DNA of 64,000 nt from contig NZ_JNXE01000012.1 in the NCBI RefSeq assembly GCF_000716605.1, forward strand, positions 62,001 through 126,000. Direction: 5' to 3'. The DNA comes from Streptomyces sp. NRRL F-525. Lineage in GTDB: Bacteria; Actinomycetota; Actinomycetes; Streptomycetales; Streptomycetaceae. Under the pieces are notes generated by a model. The model saw nothing but the letters and a program-made list of their open reading frames with translations, did no database searches and was not told the DNA's origin. Positions 1 to 8,216 of the stretch are shown one piece after another. Made by a program: the position numbers and the translations under genes. Within the stretch, counting starts at the first letter, position 1. Every line of letters begins with the position of its first letter.

Positions 1-1511
1 TCCGCGGCGACCCGCAGGGCAAGCGGCAGCCGGGCGCACTGTGCGGCGAGGGTGTCCACGGCTGCGGGTTCTGCCTCGGCGCGGGGGCCGATGAGCCGGC
101 GCAGGAGCGTGCGGGCCGCGTCGGCGGGCAGCAGGTCGAGGTCGAGACGCTGGGCGCCCTCCCGCGCGACCAGCCCGGCCAGGCTGTCCCGGCTGGTCAC
201 CAGCACCGCGCAGGAACCGGTGCCGGGCAGCAGCGGACGGACCTGCTCCACGGTCGCCGCGTTGTCCAGCACGATCAGCATCCGCCGGTCCGCGACCTCG
301 GTGCGGTAGCGCGCCGCCCGGTCGTCCGGCTCCGGCGGGATGTCCTGTTCGGACACCCCGAGCGCGGTCAGGAACCGGACCAGCGCGTCGGGGGCGGTCA
401 TCGGGCGGGCGGGGTCGTAGCCGCGCAGGTTCACATACAACTGGCCGTCCGGGAACCGGTCCCGGGCCCGGTGCGCCCAGTGCACCGCCAGGGCCGTCTT
501 GCCCACGCCCGCCGTCCCGGACACCGCCGACACCACGACGGCGGTGGGCCGCTGCACGCTCGCCCCCAAGACCTTCTCCAGCCGGGCGAGTTCCTCCTCG
601 CGACCGGTGAACCCCGAGACATCCAAGGGGAGTTGAGCGGGTACGACGGCCTTGCCGTGCCCGGTGCCGGTGCCGGCACCCGTTCTGGGTCCGGACGGCG
701 GGCGCGGGGCGGACTTTCCGCGCAGGAGCGCCTGGTGGACTCGCTGGGCCTCCGCCCCGGGTGTCGTGCCGAGTTCGTCGGACAGCCGCTTCCGCAGGGC
801 GCCGTAGCAGGCGAGTGCCTCCGGGGCGCGCCCGGCGGCGTCCAGCGCCCGGATCAGCGCCACCGCGAGCGGCTCGATCAATGGGTGCTCCGCGACGAGG
901 ACGGACAGCGTGTCGACCACCACCAGGTGCTCACCCACCCGGAGTTCGGCCTCCGCCCAGGCCAGCACGGCGTCGACGTACTGATGCAGCCAGCTCTCCC
1001 GGGTCCGCGCCGCCCACTCCCCGGGCAACCCGGCCAACGGCGTGCCCCGCCACAGCCCCATCGCCTCCCGCAGCGTCAACACCCGTGCCGCGTCGGACCC
1101 TTTGGTCCGGCGAGCCCGGGTGATCAGGCTCCGGAAGCGGTGGATGTCGACCAGGTCGGGCGCGAGGTCCAGCCGGTAGCCCGCCGGGCCGCGCACCAAC
1201 TCCGGGGCGGGGGAGGGGACTTCGTTGCCGCCCCCCGACGCCGTGGACGGCATGCCCGTATCGCCGTGGAGCCCCGGCCCCACCTCCGCCAACACCCGGC
1301 GGATACGCGCGACATGGGCGTACAGCGTGCCGCGCACCTGAGCCGGCGGGTCCTCGCCCCACACCCGGTCGATGAGCGTCTCGGCCGGTACCCAGCGGCC
1401 CGCGTCCACCAGCAGGGCCGCCAGGACCGTGCGCCGCTTCGCGGGGCCCAGGTCGACCGGTCGGCCCGCCACCCATAACTCCACGGGCCCCAGCAGCCGA
1501 AATCCCCTCAC
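1..1511 (-). CDS. AfsR/SARP-family transcriptional regulator with BTAD and NB-ARC domains (partial)
   Basis: Transcriptional activator of the SARP/STAND type; the 3' end lies beyond the left edge. A GTG start at 1511 gives a protein beginning VRGFRLLGPVELW, the usual start of the winged-helix DNA-binding domain (about residues 1-95). A helical BTAD domain follows (about 100-245). An NB-ARC ATPase begins near residue 300, with a P-loop GTAGVGKTA near 330 and a Walker B strand MLIVLDNAA near 410. Known family members use ATP binding to switch on DNA binding. The gene is divergent from a secreted protein and lipoprotein pair, which are its likely targets. A related regulator with the same neighbours is at 57994-61086. 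Whether this copy carries a TPR tail cannot be seen. Confidence 0.9.
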   Translation of the reverse strand, partial: MRGFRLLGPVELWVAGRPVDLGPAKRRTVLAALLVDAGRWVPAETLIDRVWGEDPPAQVRGTLYAHVARIRRVLAEVGPGLHGDTGMPSTASGGGNEVPSPAPELVRGPAGYRLDLAPDLVDIHRFRSLITRARRTKGSDAARVLTLREAMGLWRGTPLAGLPGEWAARTRESWLHQYVDAVLAWAEAELRVGEHLVVVDTLSVLVAEHPLIEPLAVALIRALDAAGRAPEALACYGALRKRLSDELGTTPGAEAQRVHQALLRGKSAPRPPSGPRTGAGTGTGHGKAVVPAQLPLDVSGFTGREEELARLEKVLGASVQRPTAVVVSAVSGTAGVGKTALAVHWAHRARDRFPDGQLYVNLRGYDPARPMTAPDALVRFLTALGVSEQDIPPEPDDRAARYRTEVADRRMLIVLDNAATVEQVRPLLPGTGSCAVLVTSRDSLAGLVAREGAQRLDLDLLPADAARTLLRRLIGPRAEAEPAAVDTLAAQCARLPLALRVAA

Positions 1512-1587
1512 GCCCGTCTCCACAGCCCCACCCCACGCGCTTCACAGGTTCTCCACCGCGCACCCAACCACCTGCCCACCTGCGGGA

Positions 1588-1605
1588 CAAGGTTTGCGCA
1601 AGGTC
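1588..1605. promoter_or_regulatory. Candidate SARP direct repeat
   Basis: CAAGGTT and CAAGGTC are spaced four bases apart (11-bp period) in the intergenic region between the SARP gene and the secreted-protein gene. SARP regulators classically bind heptamer direct repeats with this spacing. No clear -10 box is seen at the expected distance, so this is only a candidate operator. Confidence 0.3.
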
Positions 1606-1706
1606 CACGGCCACCTCCCTCCGCCACCTTGGGCACGGCAACTCGCCCGCACCACGGACGACTTGGTCCCGTGGGCGGCACCCCGAGTGATGGAGGAACA
1701 CAGAGA

Positions 1707-2081
1707 ATGAAGCGGATCCTGGCCAAGGCCGGCATCGCCCTGGGAAGCGTGGCCCTGGCCACCACCGGCGCGTTCATCACCGCCGCCCCCGCGAACGCGG
1801 CACTGTCGGACTGCCCCTCCGGGGGACTCTGCGCCTACCTCGGCGTCAACGGCTCGGGCGACCCCGGCGTGGTCTACGGCGACAACACGAACCTGCTCCA
1901 GTACAACAAGTTCAACAACGCCGAGTCGCTGTACAACAACGGCAACAGCTGCAACGTCCGGATCTACTCGGGCACGGGCTACACGGGGTCCAGCTACATC
2001 CTCGCCAAGGGCTACTACAACGGCTCGCTGGCGAACACCGTGTACTGGCACAACGTCGCCTCCAACGACTGGTGCGTGTGA
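1707..2081 (+). CDS. Small secreted protein, peptidase inhibitor family I36 / beta-gamma crystallin-like
   Basis: A 124-residue exported protein. A signal peptide covers about residues 1-33 (MKRILAKAG, hydrophobic core, cleavage after ANA). The mature part has four cysteines (two close together at its start, SC in the middle, WC at the end) and an IYSGTGYTGSSY strand pattern typical of the I36/crystallin-like fold. Founding I36 members inhibit metalloproteases, but inhibition by this protein is not shown. The ATG at 1707 was chosen because GGAGGAA lies 8-14 bases upstream. The stop overlaps the next gene, so the two are probably translated together. A distant relative occurs at 62500-62955 in the same kind of neighbourhood. 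Confidence 0.8.
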   Translation: MKRILAKAGIALGSVALATTGAFITAAPANAALSDCPSGGLCAYLGVNGSGDPGVVYGDNTNLLQYNKFNNAESLYNNGNSCNVRIYSGTGYTGSSYILAKGYYNGSLANTVYWHNVASNDWCV

Positions 2082-2977
2082 GCACAACCACGGCGCGGCG
2101 GACACTTCTCACGGTGCTCCTTGTGCTGACCGCGGCCGGCTGCTCCCTCGGGGGTGAGCAGCCGGCCCGCGGGCCCCAGGCACTCGACGTCCGTCCCCTG
2201 TCGGGCGCCACCGCGTCCACGTACGCCGACGCCGTACGCCTGCACGACCGCGAGGAACGAGCCGTCGCCGCCTGCATGGGCGCCCGCGGCCAGACCTACA
2301 CGGCACAGCCCCGCACCGCCTCCGCGCGTGGCGAGGAGACCAACCCCTACGGCCTGCTCACCGTCCGCAAGGCCACCCAGGACGGCTACGGCATCGTCGG
2401 CGAGTACCTCTACCAGCGGTCCACCCCTGTCCCCGCGAGCGAACCCCACCAGGCCGCCTGGCAAAGGGCGTTGACCGGCACTCCGGCCCACCGGGTGAGC
2501 CTGCGCCTGCCGGACGGCGTCGACCTCGCCTACTCCACCGACGGTTGCGTCGCCCGGGCCCGCACCGAGCTCTACGGCGCGGACTGGAACACGGTGGAAC
2601 CCGTCACCGTAGGCCTCGCGAACCGTGTCCTCGGGGCCGTGGAGAAGGACCCCGACTACCTCTCCGCCGTACGCCGTTGGTCCTCCTGCATGACCAAGGC
2701 GGGGTACCCGGCGAAGGACCTCCAGGCGCCCCGCGAGGCCGTCAACTCCCGGCTGCGGAAGGCCGCTTCGGACGAGACGGCCCTGCGCGCGCTCGGCAAC
2801 GACGAGATCCGCACCGCCCGCGCCGACGCGGAGTGCCAGACGGACACGGGTCTGCCCGAAGCCGTCCGGGATGTCCAACGGGCCGTCGAGAAGCGGTTGT
2901 TGACGGCGGCCGACCGGAAGACCGTGGCGCGTTACGTGGCGGACCGGCGCACGGCACTGGCCTCCGCCACCGCATGA
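2078..2977 (+). CDS. Lipoprotein with four conserved cysteines (module copy A)
   Basis: A 299-residue predicted lipoprotein of unknown function. A short basic N-terminus and hydrophobic segment end in the lipobox LTAAGC. GTG at 2078 overlaps the stop of the secreted-protein gene as GTGA; GTG at 2072 is also possible. The mature protein carries cysteines in the contexts AACMGARGQTY, STDGCVARA, SSCMTKAGY and DAECQT. The same four contexts recur in the lipoprotein at 61488-62375 (KTCMEKEGHKY, SDQGCQAAA, ARCMRERTY, EAACAV). The two are clear paralogues, and both contain an LPDG/LPNG turn before the second cysteine. Coupling to the crystallin-like gene suggests a joint cell-surface role. Confidence 0.8.
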   Translation: MSTTTARRTLLTVLLVLTAAGCSLGGEQPARGPQALDVRPLSGATASTYADAVRLHDREERAVAACMGARGQTYTAQPRTASARGEETNPYGLLTVRKATQDGYGIVGEYLYQRSTPVPASEPHQAAWQRALTGTPAHRVSLRLPDGVDLAYSTDGCVARARTELYGADWNTVEPVTVGLANRVLGAVEKDPDYLSAVRRWSSCMTKAGYPAKDLQAPREAVNSRLRKAASDETALRALGNDEIRTARADAECQTDTGLPEAVRDVQRAVEKRLLTAADRKTVARYVADRRTALASATA

Positions 2978-2987
2978 GCCACAGGGA

Positions 2988-3608
2988 CTAGCTGGTCTGG
3001 AGCGTGGCGAACAGGGCCCGGACCCGGGTGCCGTCCGGCTGTGTCCAGGCGCCGGTGACCTGGCCGAGCGCGTCCTCGGGGGCCGTGGAGCCGGGGGTCA
3101 GTACCCGGTGCAGCCGCAGGGTCGGGCCGTCCGGTGCGGCGAACTCGGTGGCCTCGTCGGTGTCGGTCGGGGCGTCCAGGGCGGGGAGTGCCGCACCGGT
3201 CCAGGCGCGGGCGACCTCGCGGTCCAGGGTGTGGGAGACGCTCTGCGCCTGCGCCTCCACTCGCCCTTCGATGAACGCCGCCAACTCCGCGGCCAGCACC
3301 GGGTCGTGGCAGCCGTCGTAGGCCCAGCGCGGGCCGAGGACGCCGTGCTCCATGGTGCCGACGAGGGCGTGTTCGGCGCCGGGGAGCGGGGCGGCGCGGT
3401 AGGTGAGCGGCACGAGGTAGGCGCCCGGGCCGTCGGTGACGACCATGAACTCGATGCCGACCTCGCCCTCGGGGTCGTCGAGCCGGAACCCGCCGGCCTT
3501 CGCCAACTCCGGTTCGGGGGAGCCGTGATACCAGGGGCGGGTGGGCAGCCAGGCGGTGAGGAGTTCGAGTTTGGTGGGCTTGACGTAGGTCTGGTGAATG
3601 ACAGCCAT
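2988..3608 (-). CDS. Maltokinase N-terminal cap-like domain protein
   Basis: A 206-residue cytoplasmic protein. It begins with HQTYVKPTKLELLTAWLPTRPWY and contains the EFMVVTDGPGAYLVPLTYR and ALVGTMEHGVLGPRWAYDG segments typical of the N-terminal cap of actinobacterial maltokinases. No kinase domain follows. Stand-alone proteins of this type are common in Streptomyces and are of unknown biochemical function. It is convergent with the lipoprotein gene and lies downstream of, on the same strand as, the TetR gene at 3651-4283, with a gap of 42 bases. Confidence 0.7.
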   Translation of the reverse strand: MAVIHQTYVKPTKLELLTAWLPTRPWYHGSPEPELAKAGGFRLDDPEGEVGIEFMVVTDGPGAYLVPLTYRAAPLPGAEHALVGTMEHGVLGPRWAYDGCHDPVLAAELAAFIEGRVEAQAQSVSHTLDREVARAWTGAALPALDAPTDTDEATEFAAPDGPTLRLHRVLTPGSTAPEDALGQVTGAWTQPDGTRVRALFATLQTS

Positions 3609-3650
3609 GGGGGAATTATCGGTCCCCGGCCCCGCCCGGCTCAGTGAGAA

Positions 3651-4283
3651 TCATCGGTTCCCGGCCGCGCCCGGCTCCGTGAGATCGATCAACCGGCACA
3701 CCGTCTCGATGTCGATCTTCACCTGGGCGATCGACGCCCGCCCCGAGAGCCAGGTGATCAGCGCCGAGTGCCAGGTGTGCTCGATGACCCGGACCGCCGA
3801 CAGCTGCTCGGGCGTGGGGTGTTCGAGGCCCATCGCGTCCAGGATGATCACCGTGGTCTGCCTCGACACCTGATCGACCTCGGGGGAGACGCTGCGGTCC
3901 GCGAAGGTCAGCGCGCGGACCATCGCGTCGGCGAGATGCGGCTCGCGCTGGAGTGCGCGGAAGGCCCGCATCAGGGTCTCCGCGACCCGCTCGGCCGCCG
4001 TGTCACCGCCCGGCGGCTTCTTCCGCAGCGTGCCGTGCATGTGCTCCAACTGGTCCTGCATCGTGGCGACCAGGAGATGCACCTTGGACGGGAAGTACCG
4101 GTACAGCGTGCCGAGCGCGACCTGCGAGGACTCCGCGACCTCCCGCATCTGCACCGCGTCGAACCCGCCCCGGCTGGCCAGCTGCGCGCTCGCGTGCAGG
4201 ATGCGGCGGCGCCGGGCCTCCTGCCGCTCGGTGAGGGGCGGCGAGGTCCGCGCAGTGGCTTCGGGCTTGGCTTGCGCTGGCAT
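3651..4283 (-). CDS. TetR-family repressor, KstR-like
   Basis: A 210-residue repressor. The N-terminal helix-turn-helix (about residues 24-70) contains AVQMREVAESSQVALGTLYRYFPSKVHLLV. This closely matches the recognition region of KstR, the mycobacterial repressor of steroid catabolism, and the following ALTFADRSVSPEVDQV is also KstR-like. A perfect KstR-type site lies at 4426-4439 upstream. Two more sites precede the thiolase gene at 16508 and the MaoC operon at 29751. This supports autoregulation and control of those loci by an acyl-CoA-type ligand. The assignment to KstR is by remembered sequence similarity; no steroid ring-cleavage genes are in the window. Confidence 0.85.
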   Translation of the reverse strand: MPAQAKPEATARTSPPLTERQEARRRRILHASAQLASRGGFDAVQMREVAESSQVALGTLYRYFPSKVHLLVATMQDQLEHMHGTLRKKPPGGDTAAERVAETLMRAFRALQREPHLADAMVRALTFADRSVSPEVDQVSRQTTVIILDAMGLEHPTPEQLSAVRVIEHTWHSALITWLSGRASIAQVKIDIETVCRLIDLTEPGAAGNR

Positions 4284-4425
4284 GGCTCCCGATCCGTGAC
4301 TGTCGGTGAGGGCGGGTGATCACACCGATCATGGCAGGGCCTCGGCCGTGGTGTGAATCACCTGATCCACTTCTCACAGCGCCCGTACCGGCCGGTAGAT
4401 TCAGAACCTCCTGGACGATCAAGTC

Positions 4426-4439
4426 TGAAACTTGTTCTA
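4426..4439. promoter_or_regulatory. KstR-type operator (site 1)
   Basis: TGAAACTTGTTCTA matches the published KstR consensus TNNAACNNGTTNTA at every fixed base. It sits between the divergent TetR gene (start 4283) and the glycosyltransferase gene (start 4494), so it could act on either promoter. Confidence 0.7.
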
Positions 4440-4493
4440 GATTAGCGTCCCGGCGTAATCTCGCGGGACAGTGCAGGGAGAAGGGGGCTCAGA

Positions 4494-5861
4494 GTGACCG
4501 CTGAGGCCAGTCAGGCGGGTCCCCAGGAGGACCTGGCAGCCGACGGCGAGCGACCGCTCCGTATCGCACTCCTCACCTATAAGGGGAACCCGTTCTGCGG
4601 GGGCCAGGGTGTCTACGTCCGCCACCTCTCCCGCGAGTTGGCCCGCCTCGGCCACCGCGTCGAGGTCATCGGTTCGCAGCCCTACCCCGTCCTCGACGAG
4701 GGCTACGACGGCATCTCCCTGACCGAGTTGCCCTCGCTCGACCTGTACCGCTCACCGGACCCCTTCCGCACCCCGAAGCGCGACGAGTACCGCGACTGGA
4801 TCGACGCCCTCGAAGTCGGCACGATGTGGACCGGCGGCTTCCCCGAGCCCCTCACGTTCTCCCTCCGCGCCCGCCGCCATCTCCGCGCCAGGCAGGGCGA
4901 GTTCGACATCGTGCACGACAACCAGACGCTGGGTTATGGGTTGTTGGGGGATGTCGGCGCCCCGCTCGTCACCACGATCCACCACCCCATCACCGTGGAC
5001 CGGCAGTTGGAGCTGGACGCGGCAGAGAACTGGCGTCAGCGCATGTCCAAGCGCCGCTGGTACTCCTTCACGCAGATGCAGAAGCGCGTCGCCCGCCGCC
5101 TGCCCACCGTGCTCACCGTCTCCGGCACCTCGCGCCAGGAGATCATCGACCACCTCGGCGTCCGCGACGACCGCATCCACGTCGTCCACATCGGCGCCGA
5201 CACCGACCTGTTCTCCCCGGACCCGGCGGTTCCGCAGGTACCGGGCCGGATCGTGACGACGTCCAGCGCGGACGTCCCCCTCAAGGGCCTGGTGTTCCTG
5301 GTCGAGGCCCTGGCGAAGGTCCGCACGGAACACCACGACGCGCACCTGATCGTCGTAGGCAAACGTCCGACGGAGGGCCCGGTCGCCCAAGCCGTCGAGC
5401 GCTACGGCCTCGAAGGCGCCGTCGACTTCGTGAAGGGCATCTCCGACGCCGAGTTGGTCGACCTGGTCCGCTCGGCGGAGGTCGCGTGCGTGCCGTCGCT
5501 GTACGAGGGCTTCTCCCTCCCGGCGGCGGAGGCGATGGCCACGGGCACGCCCCTCGTCGCCACGACGGGCGGGGCGATCCCGGAGGTCGCCGGGCGCGAC
5601 GGTGAGACCTGCCTGGCCGTACCGCCGGCCGACCCCGGCGCACTCGCGACCGCCCTGAGCCGGCTCCTGGCCGACCCGGCGCTCCGGGCCCGGCTCGGCG
5701 CGGCGGGCCGCGAACGCGTCCTGGCCCGCTTCACCTGGGCGAAGGCGGCCGAGGGCACGGTGGCCCGCTACCGCGAGGCGATCCCCGGCCGTACGACTTC
5801 TCCCTCCCCCTCTCCGACCAGTGTTACCGGCGTCTCTTCCGAAAGCAGGGCCACGTGCTGA
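4494..5861 (+). CDS. Glycosyltransferase family 4
   Basis: A 455-residue retaining GT-B glycosyltransferase. The N-terminal Rossmann half opens with RIALLTYKGNPFCGGQGVYV, where the GG loop is the acceptor-side motif, followed by LSRELARLGHRVEVIG. The C-terminal half holds VPLKGLVFLVEAL and the donor-binding EGFSLPAAEAMATGTPLVAT segment with the E-x7-E motif. The sugar donor and acceptor cannot be told. GTG at 4494 is used. The end overlaps the methyltransferase gene by seven bases, and that gene overlaps the cyclase-fold gene, so the three probably build one modified product, possibly a glycosylated lipid. Confidence 0.88.
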   Translation: MTAEASQAGPQEDLAADGERPLRIALLTYKGNPFCGGQGVYVRHLSRELARLGHRVEVIGSQPYPVLDEGYDGISLTELPSLDLYRSPDPFRTPKRDEYRDWIDALEVGTMWTGGFPEPLTFSLRARRHLRARQGEFDIVHDNQTLGYGLLGDVGAPLVTTIHHPITVDRQLELDAAENWRQRMSKRRWYSFTQMQKRVARRLPTVLTVSGTSRQEIIDHLGVRDDRIHVVHIGADTDLFSPDPAVPQVPGRIVTTSSADVPLKGLVFLVEALAKVRTEHHDAHLIVVGKRPTEGPVAQAVERYGLEGAVDFVKGISDAELVDLVRSAEVACVPSLYEGFSLPAAEAMATGTPLVATTGGAIPEVAGRDGETCLAVPPADPGALATALSRLLADPALRARLGAAGRERVLARFTWAKAAEGTVARYREAIPGRTTSPSPSPTSVTGVSSESRATC

Positions 5862-6589
5862 CCGTCGACTTCTCCCGGTTCCCGCTCGCCCCTGGCGACC
5901 GTGTCCTGGACCTCGGGTGCGGTGCCGGGCGGCACGCGTTCGAGTGTTATCGGCGAGGGGCACAGGTCGTCGCCCTCGACCAGAACGCCGAGGAGATCCG
6001 CGAGGTCGCCAAGTGGTTCGCGGCGATGAAGGAGGCGGGCGAGGCCCCGGCCGGAGCCACCGCCACCGCGATGGAGGGTGACGCGCTCCAACTCCCCTTC
6101 CCGGACGAGTCGTTCGACGTCGTGATCATCTCCGAGGTCATGGAGCACATCCCCGACGACAAGGGCGTCCTCGCCGAGATGGTCCGGGTGCTGAAGCCCG
6201 GCGGCCGCATCGCCATCACCGTCCCGCGCTACGGCCCCGAGAAGGTCTGCTGGGCCCTGTCCGACGCCTACCACGAGGTCGAGGGCGGCCACATCCGCAT
6301 CTACAAGGCGGACGAACTCCTCGCCAAGATCCGCGAGGCGGGCCTCAAGCCGTACGGCACGCACCACGCGCACGGGCTGCACTCGCCGTACTGGTGGCTG
6401 AAGTGCGCGTTCGGCGTGGACAACGACAAGGCGCTGCCGGTGCAGGCGTACCACAAGCTCCTGGTCTGGGACATCATGAAGAAACCGCTCGCCACCCGGG
6501 TCGCCGAACAGGCGCTGAACCCGCTGATCGGCAAGAGCTTCGTGGCCTACGCGACCAAGCCGCACCTTCCCCTGGCGGAAGCCAAGTGA
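5855..6589 (+). CDS. Class I SAM-dependent methyltransferase
   Basis: A 244-residue methyltransferase of the UbiE/Methyltransf_11 type. Motif I VLDLGCGAGRH is at about residues 17-27, followed by VALDQN (acidic residue for the ribose), GDALQLPFPDESFDVV and the EVMEHI motif, then LKPGGRIAITVP. It starts at GTG 5855 inside the end of the glycosyltransferase gene, and its stop is shared with the next start (GTGA). The last 80 residues, rich in W, Y and H, are probably the substrate cap. The substrate is unknown; it is likely the product of the adjacent glycosyltransferase. Confidence 0.88.
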   Translation: MLTVDFSRFPLAPGDRVLDLGCGAGRHAFECYRRGAQVVALDQNAEEIREVAKWFAAMKEAGEAPAGATATAMEGDALQLPFPDESFDVVIISEVMEHIPDDKGVLAEMVRVLKPGGRIAITVPRYGPEKVCWALSDAYHEVEGGHIRIYKADELLAKIREAGLKPYGTHHAHGLHSPYWWLKCAFGVDNDKALPVQAYHKLLVWDIMKKPLATRVAEQALNPLIGKSFVAYATKPHLPLAEAK

Positions 6590-7653
6590 CCACTCCCCGG
6601 ACAGAACACCTCGTCCTGCCCGGGGTCCTCACCGCGGAGCAGGCCGCCGCGACCGTCGCCGGCATCCTCGCCGTGCAGCGGGAGGACGGGGCGATCCCGT
6701 GGTTCCGGGGCCATCACCTCGACCCGTGGGACCACACCGAGGCCGCGATGGCGCTGGACGCGGCGGGGGAGCACGAGGCGGCGGAGCGGGCGTACAGCTG
6801 GCTTGCGCGGCACCAGAACGAGGACGGGTCGTGGTTCGCCGCCTACGCCGACGGTGATGCGCGGGACGTGACCGACCGGGGGCGTGAGACCAACTTCGTC
6901 GCCTACATAGCCGTAGGCGTGTGGCACCACTACCTCGCGACCGGTGACGACACGTTCCTGGACCGGCTGTGGCCGAACGTCTTCGCCGCGGTCGAGTTCG
7001 TGCTGCGGCTTCAGCAGCCGGGCGGGCAGATCGGGTGGAAGCGGGAGGACGACGGTACGGATACGGCGGACGCGCTGCTGACCGGTTCCTCGTCGATCCA
7101 TCAGGCGTTGCGGTGTGCGCTCGCCATCGCCGAACAGCGTGAAGAGCCGCAGCCGGACTGGGAGTTGGCGGTCGGGGCGCTGCGGCACGCCATCCGGCGG
7201 CATCCTGAACGGTTCCTGGACAAGGACCGGTACTCGATGGACTGGTACTACCCGGTGCTGGGTGGTGCGTTGACCGGTGTGGAGGCCAAGTCCCGGGTGG
7301 AGGAGGGCTGGAGCCGGTTCGTCGTGCCGGGTCTTGGGGTGCGGTGTGTCGTTCCCAACCCGTGGGTGACCGGTGGGGAGTCGGCTGAACTCGCCCTGGC
7401 GCTCTGGGTGTTGGGGGAGTCCGACCGTGCGTTGGAGATTCTCCAGTCCATTCAGCATCTGCGGGATGCGGAGACCGGGCTGTACTGGACCGGGTACGTC
7501 TTCGACGACGACGCGGTGTGGCCTCGTGAGCTGACTACGTGGACTGCGGGGTCGTTGTTGCTTGCGGTGGCTGCGTTGGGGGGCCATGACGCGACGTGTG
7601 CGGTGTTCGGAGCGGAGCACTTGCCGTTGGGGCTGGATCCGGATTGTTGTTAG
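6586..7653 (+). CDS. Prenyltransferase / squalene-cyclase-like alpha-alpha toroid protein
   Basis: A 355-residue protein with repeated helical segments of the terpene-cyclase toroid, for example GILAVQREDGAIPWF, YSWLARHQNEDGSWFAAY and ILQSIQHLRDAETGLYW. These QREDG/QNEDGSW patterns are the QW-type repeats of squalene-hopene cyclases. The protein is about half the length of those enzymes and lacks an obvious DXDD catalytic motif, so cyclase activity is doubtful. GTG at 6586 overlaps the methyltransferase stop by four bases. It completes a three-gene operon with the glycosyltransferase and methyltransferase. Confidence 0.75.
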   Translation: MTTPRTEHLVLPGVLTAEQAAATVAGILAVQREDGAIPWFRGHHLDPWDHTEAAMALDAAGEHEAAERAYSWLARHQNEDGSWFAAYADGDARDVTDRGRETNFVAYIAVGVWHHYLATGDDTFLDRLWPNVFAAVEFVLRLQQPGGQIGWKREDDGTDTADALLTGSSSIHQALRCALAIAEQREEPQPDWELAVGALRHAIRRHPERFLDKDRYSMDWYYPVLGGALTGVEAKSRVEEGWSRFVVPGLGVRCVVPNPWVTGGESAELALALWVLGESDRALEILQSIQHLRDAETGLYWTGYVFDDDAVWPRELTTWTAGSLLLAVAALGGHDATCAVFGAEHLPLGLDPDCC

Positions 7654-7664
7654 GTGCGGGCCCG

Positions 7665-7790
7665 GTGGGGGCTGGTCGCGCAGTTCCCCGCGCCCCTTAA
7701 AAGCAGGTCGGCCTAAACGGGCCATCTTTTAGGGGCGCGGGGCTGTATTCATTTGCGGCTCCGCCGCGTGGGCGCGACCAGCCCTCACCG
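7665..7790. repeat. Streptomyces intergenic inverted repeat, probable bidirectional terminator
   Basis: CCGCGCCCCTTAAAAG at the left pairs with CTTTTAGGGGCGCGG at the right, and outer arms GCTGGTCGCG and CGCGACCAGC also pair. The element separates the convergent genes ending at 7653 and 7799. A 33-base core (7665-7697) recurs exactly at 14523-14555 and, inside a coding region, at 36834-36866. Confidence 0.75.
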
Positions 7791-7798
7791 GCCGGTGC

Positions 7799-8089
7799 TT
7801 AACGGTGGACCTTGTTGGCGATCGCGTGGCCGATGAACAAGTACACGACCGCTGCCAGACCGTAGCCGCAAATGACCCGCGCCCACGCCTCGTCGAAGGT
7901 GAACAGGTCGCGGGACCAGCCGGCGAGCCAGTTGGCCGAGCGGTGGACGAACTGCACGAGGTCGTTCGCGCGGTTGGCGTCCAACAGGTACATCAGAATC
8001 CAGAGGGCCAGGATGAGGGCCATGATGTCGGCGATGATCACTATGACGTTGCCGACTGAATTCGAACCGCGTCGGTAGTAGGGGGACAT
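7799..8089 (-). CDS. Small two-helix membrane protein
   Basis: A 96-residue hydrophobic protein of unknown function. The ATG at 8089 gives MSPYYRRGSNSVG followed by a transmembrane helix (VIVIIADIMALILALWILMYLL), a polar loop with aromatic residues (NWLAGWSRDLF), and a second helix (VICGYGLAAVVYLFIG). The open frame extends further upstream, but that part reads like the antisense of the neighbouring lipoprotein gene and is not used. It stands alone, divergent from the lipoprotein gene at 8217. Confidence 0.7.
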   Translation of the reverse strand: MSPYYRRGSNSVGNVIVIIADIMALILALWILMYLLDANRANDLVQFVHRSANWLAGWSRDLFTFDEAWARVICGYGLAAVVYLFIGHAIANKVHR

Positions 8090-8216
8090 GCCAAGCGGAT
8101 TGCCGCTTCCGGCCGGATGAAACCCGAACGGCCCCGCCGGGTGGCGCGCGCGCCCGAGCCGGGTGAGGCTGCCGGGGTAAGGACACCCACTCGGGGAGAA
8201 CACCCCGGAGGACCTC

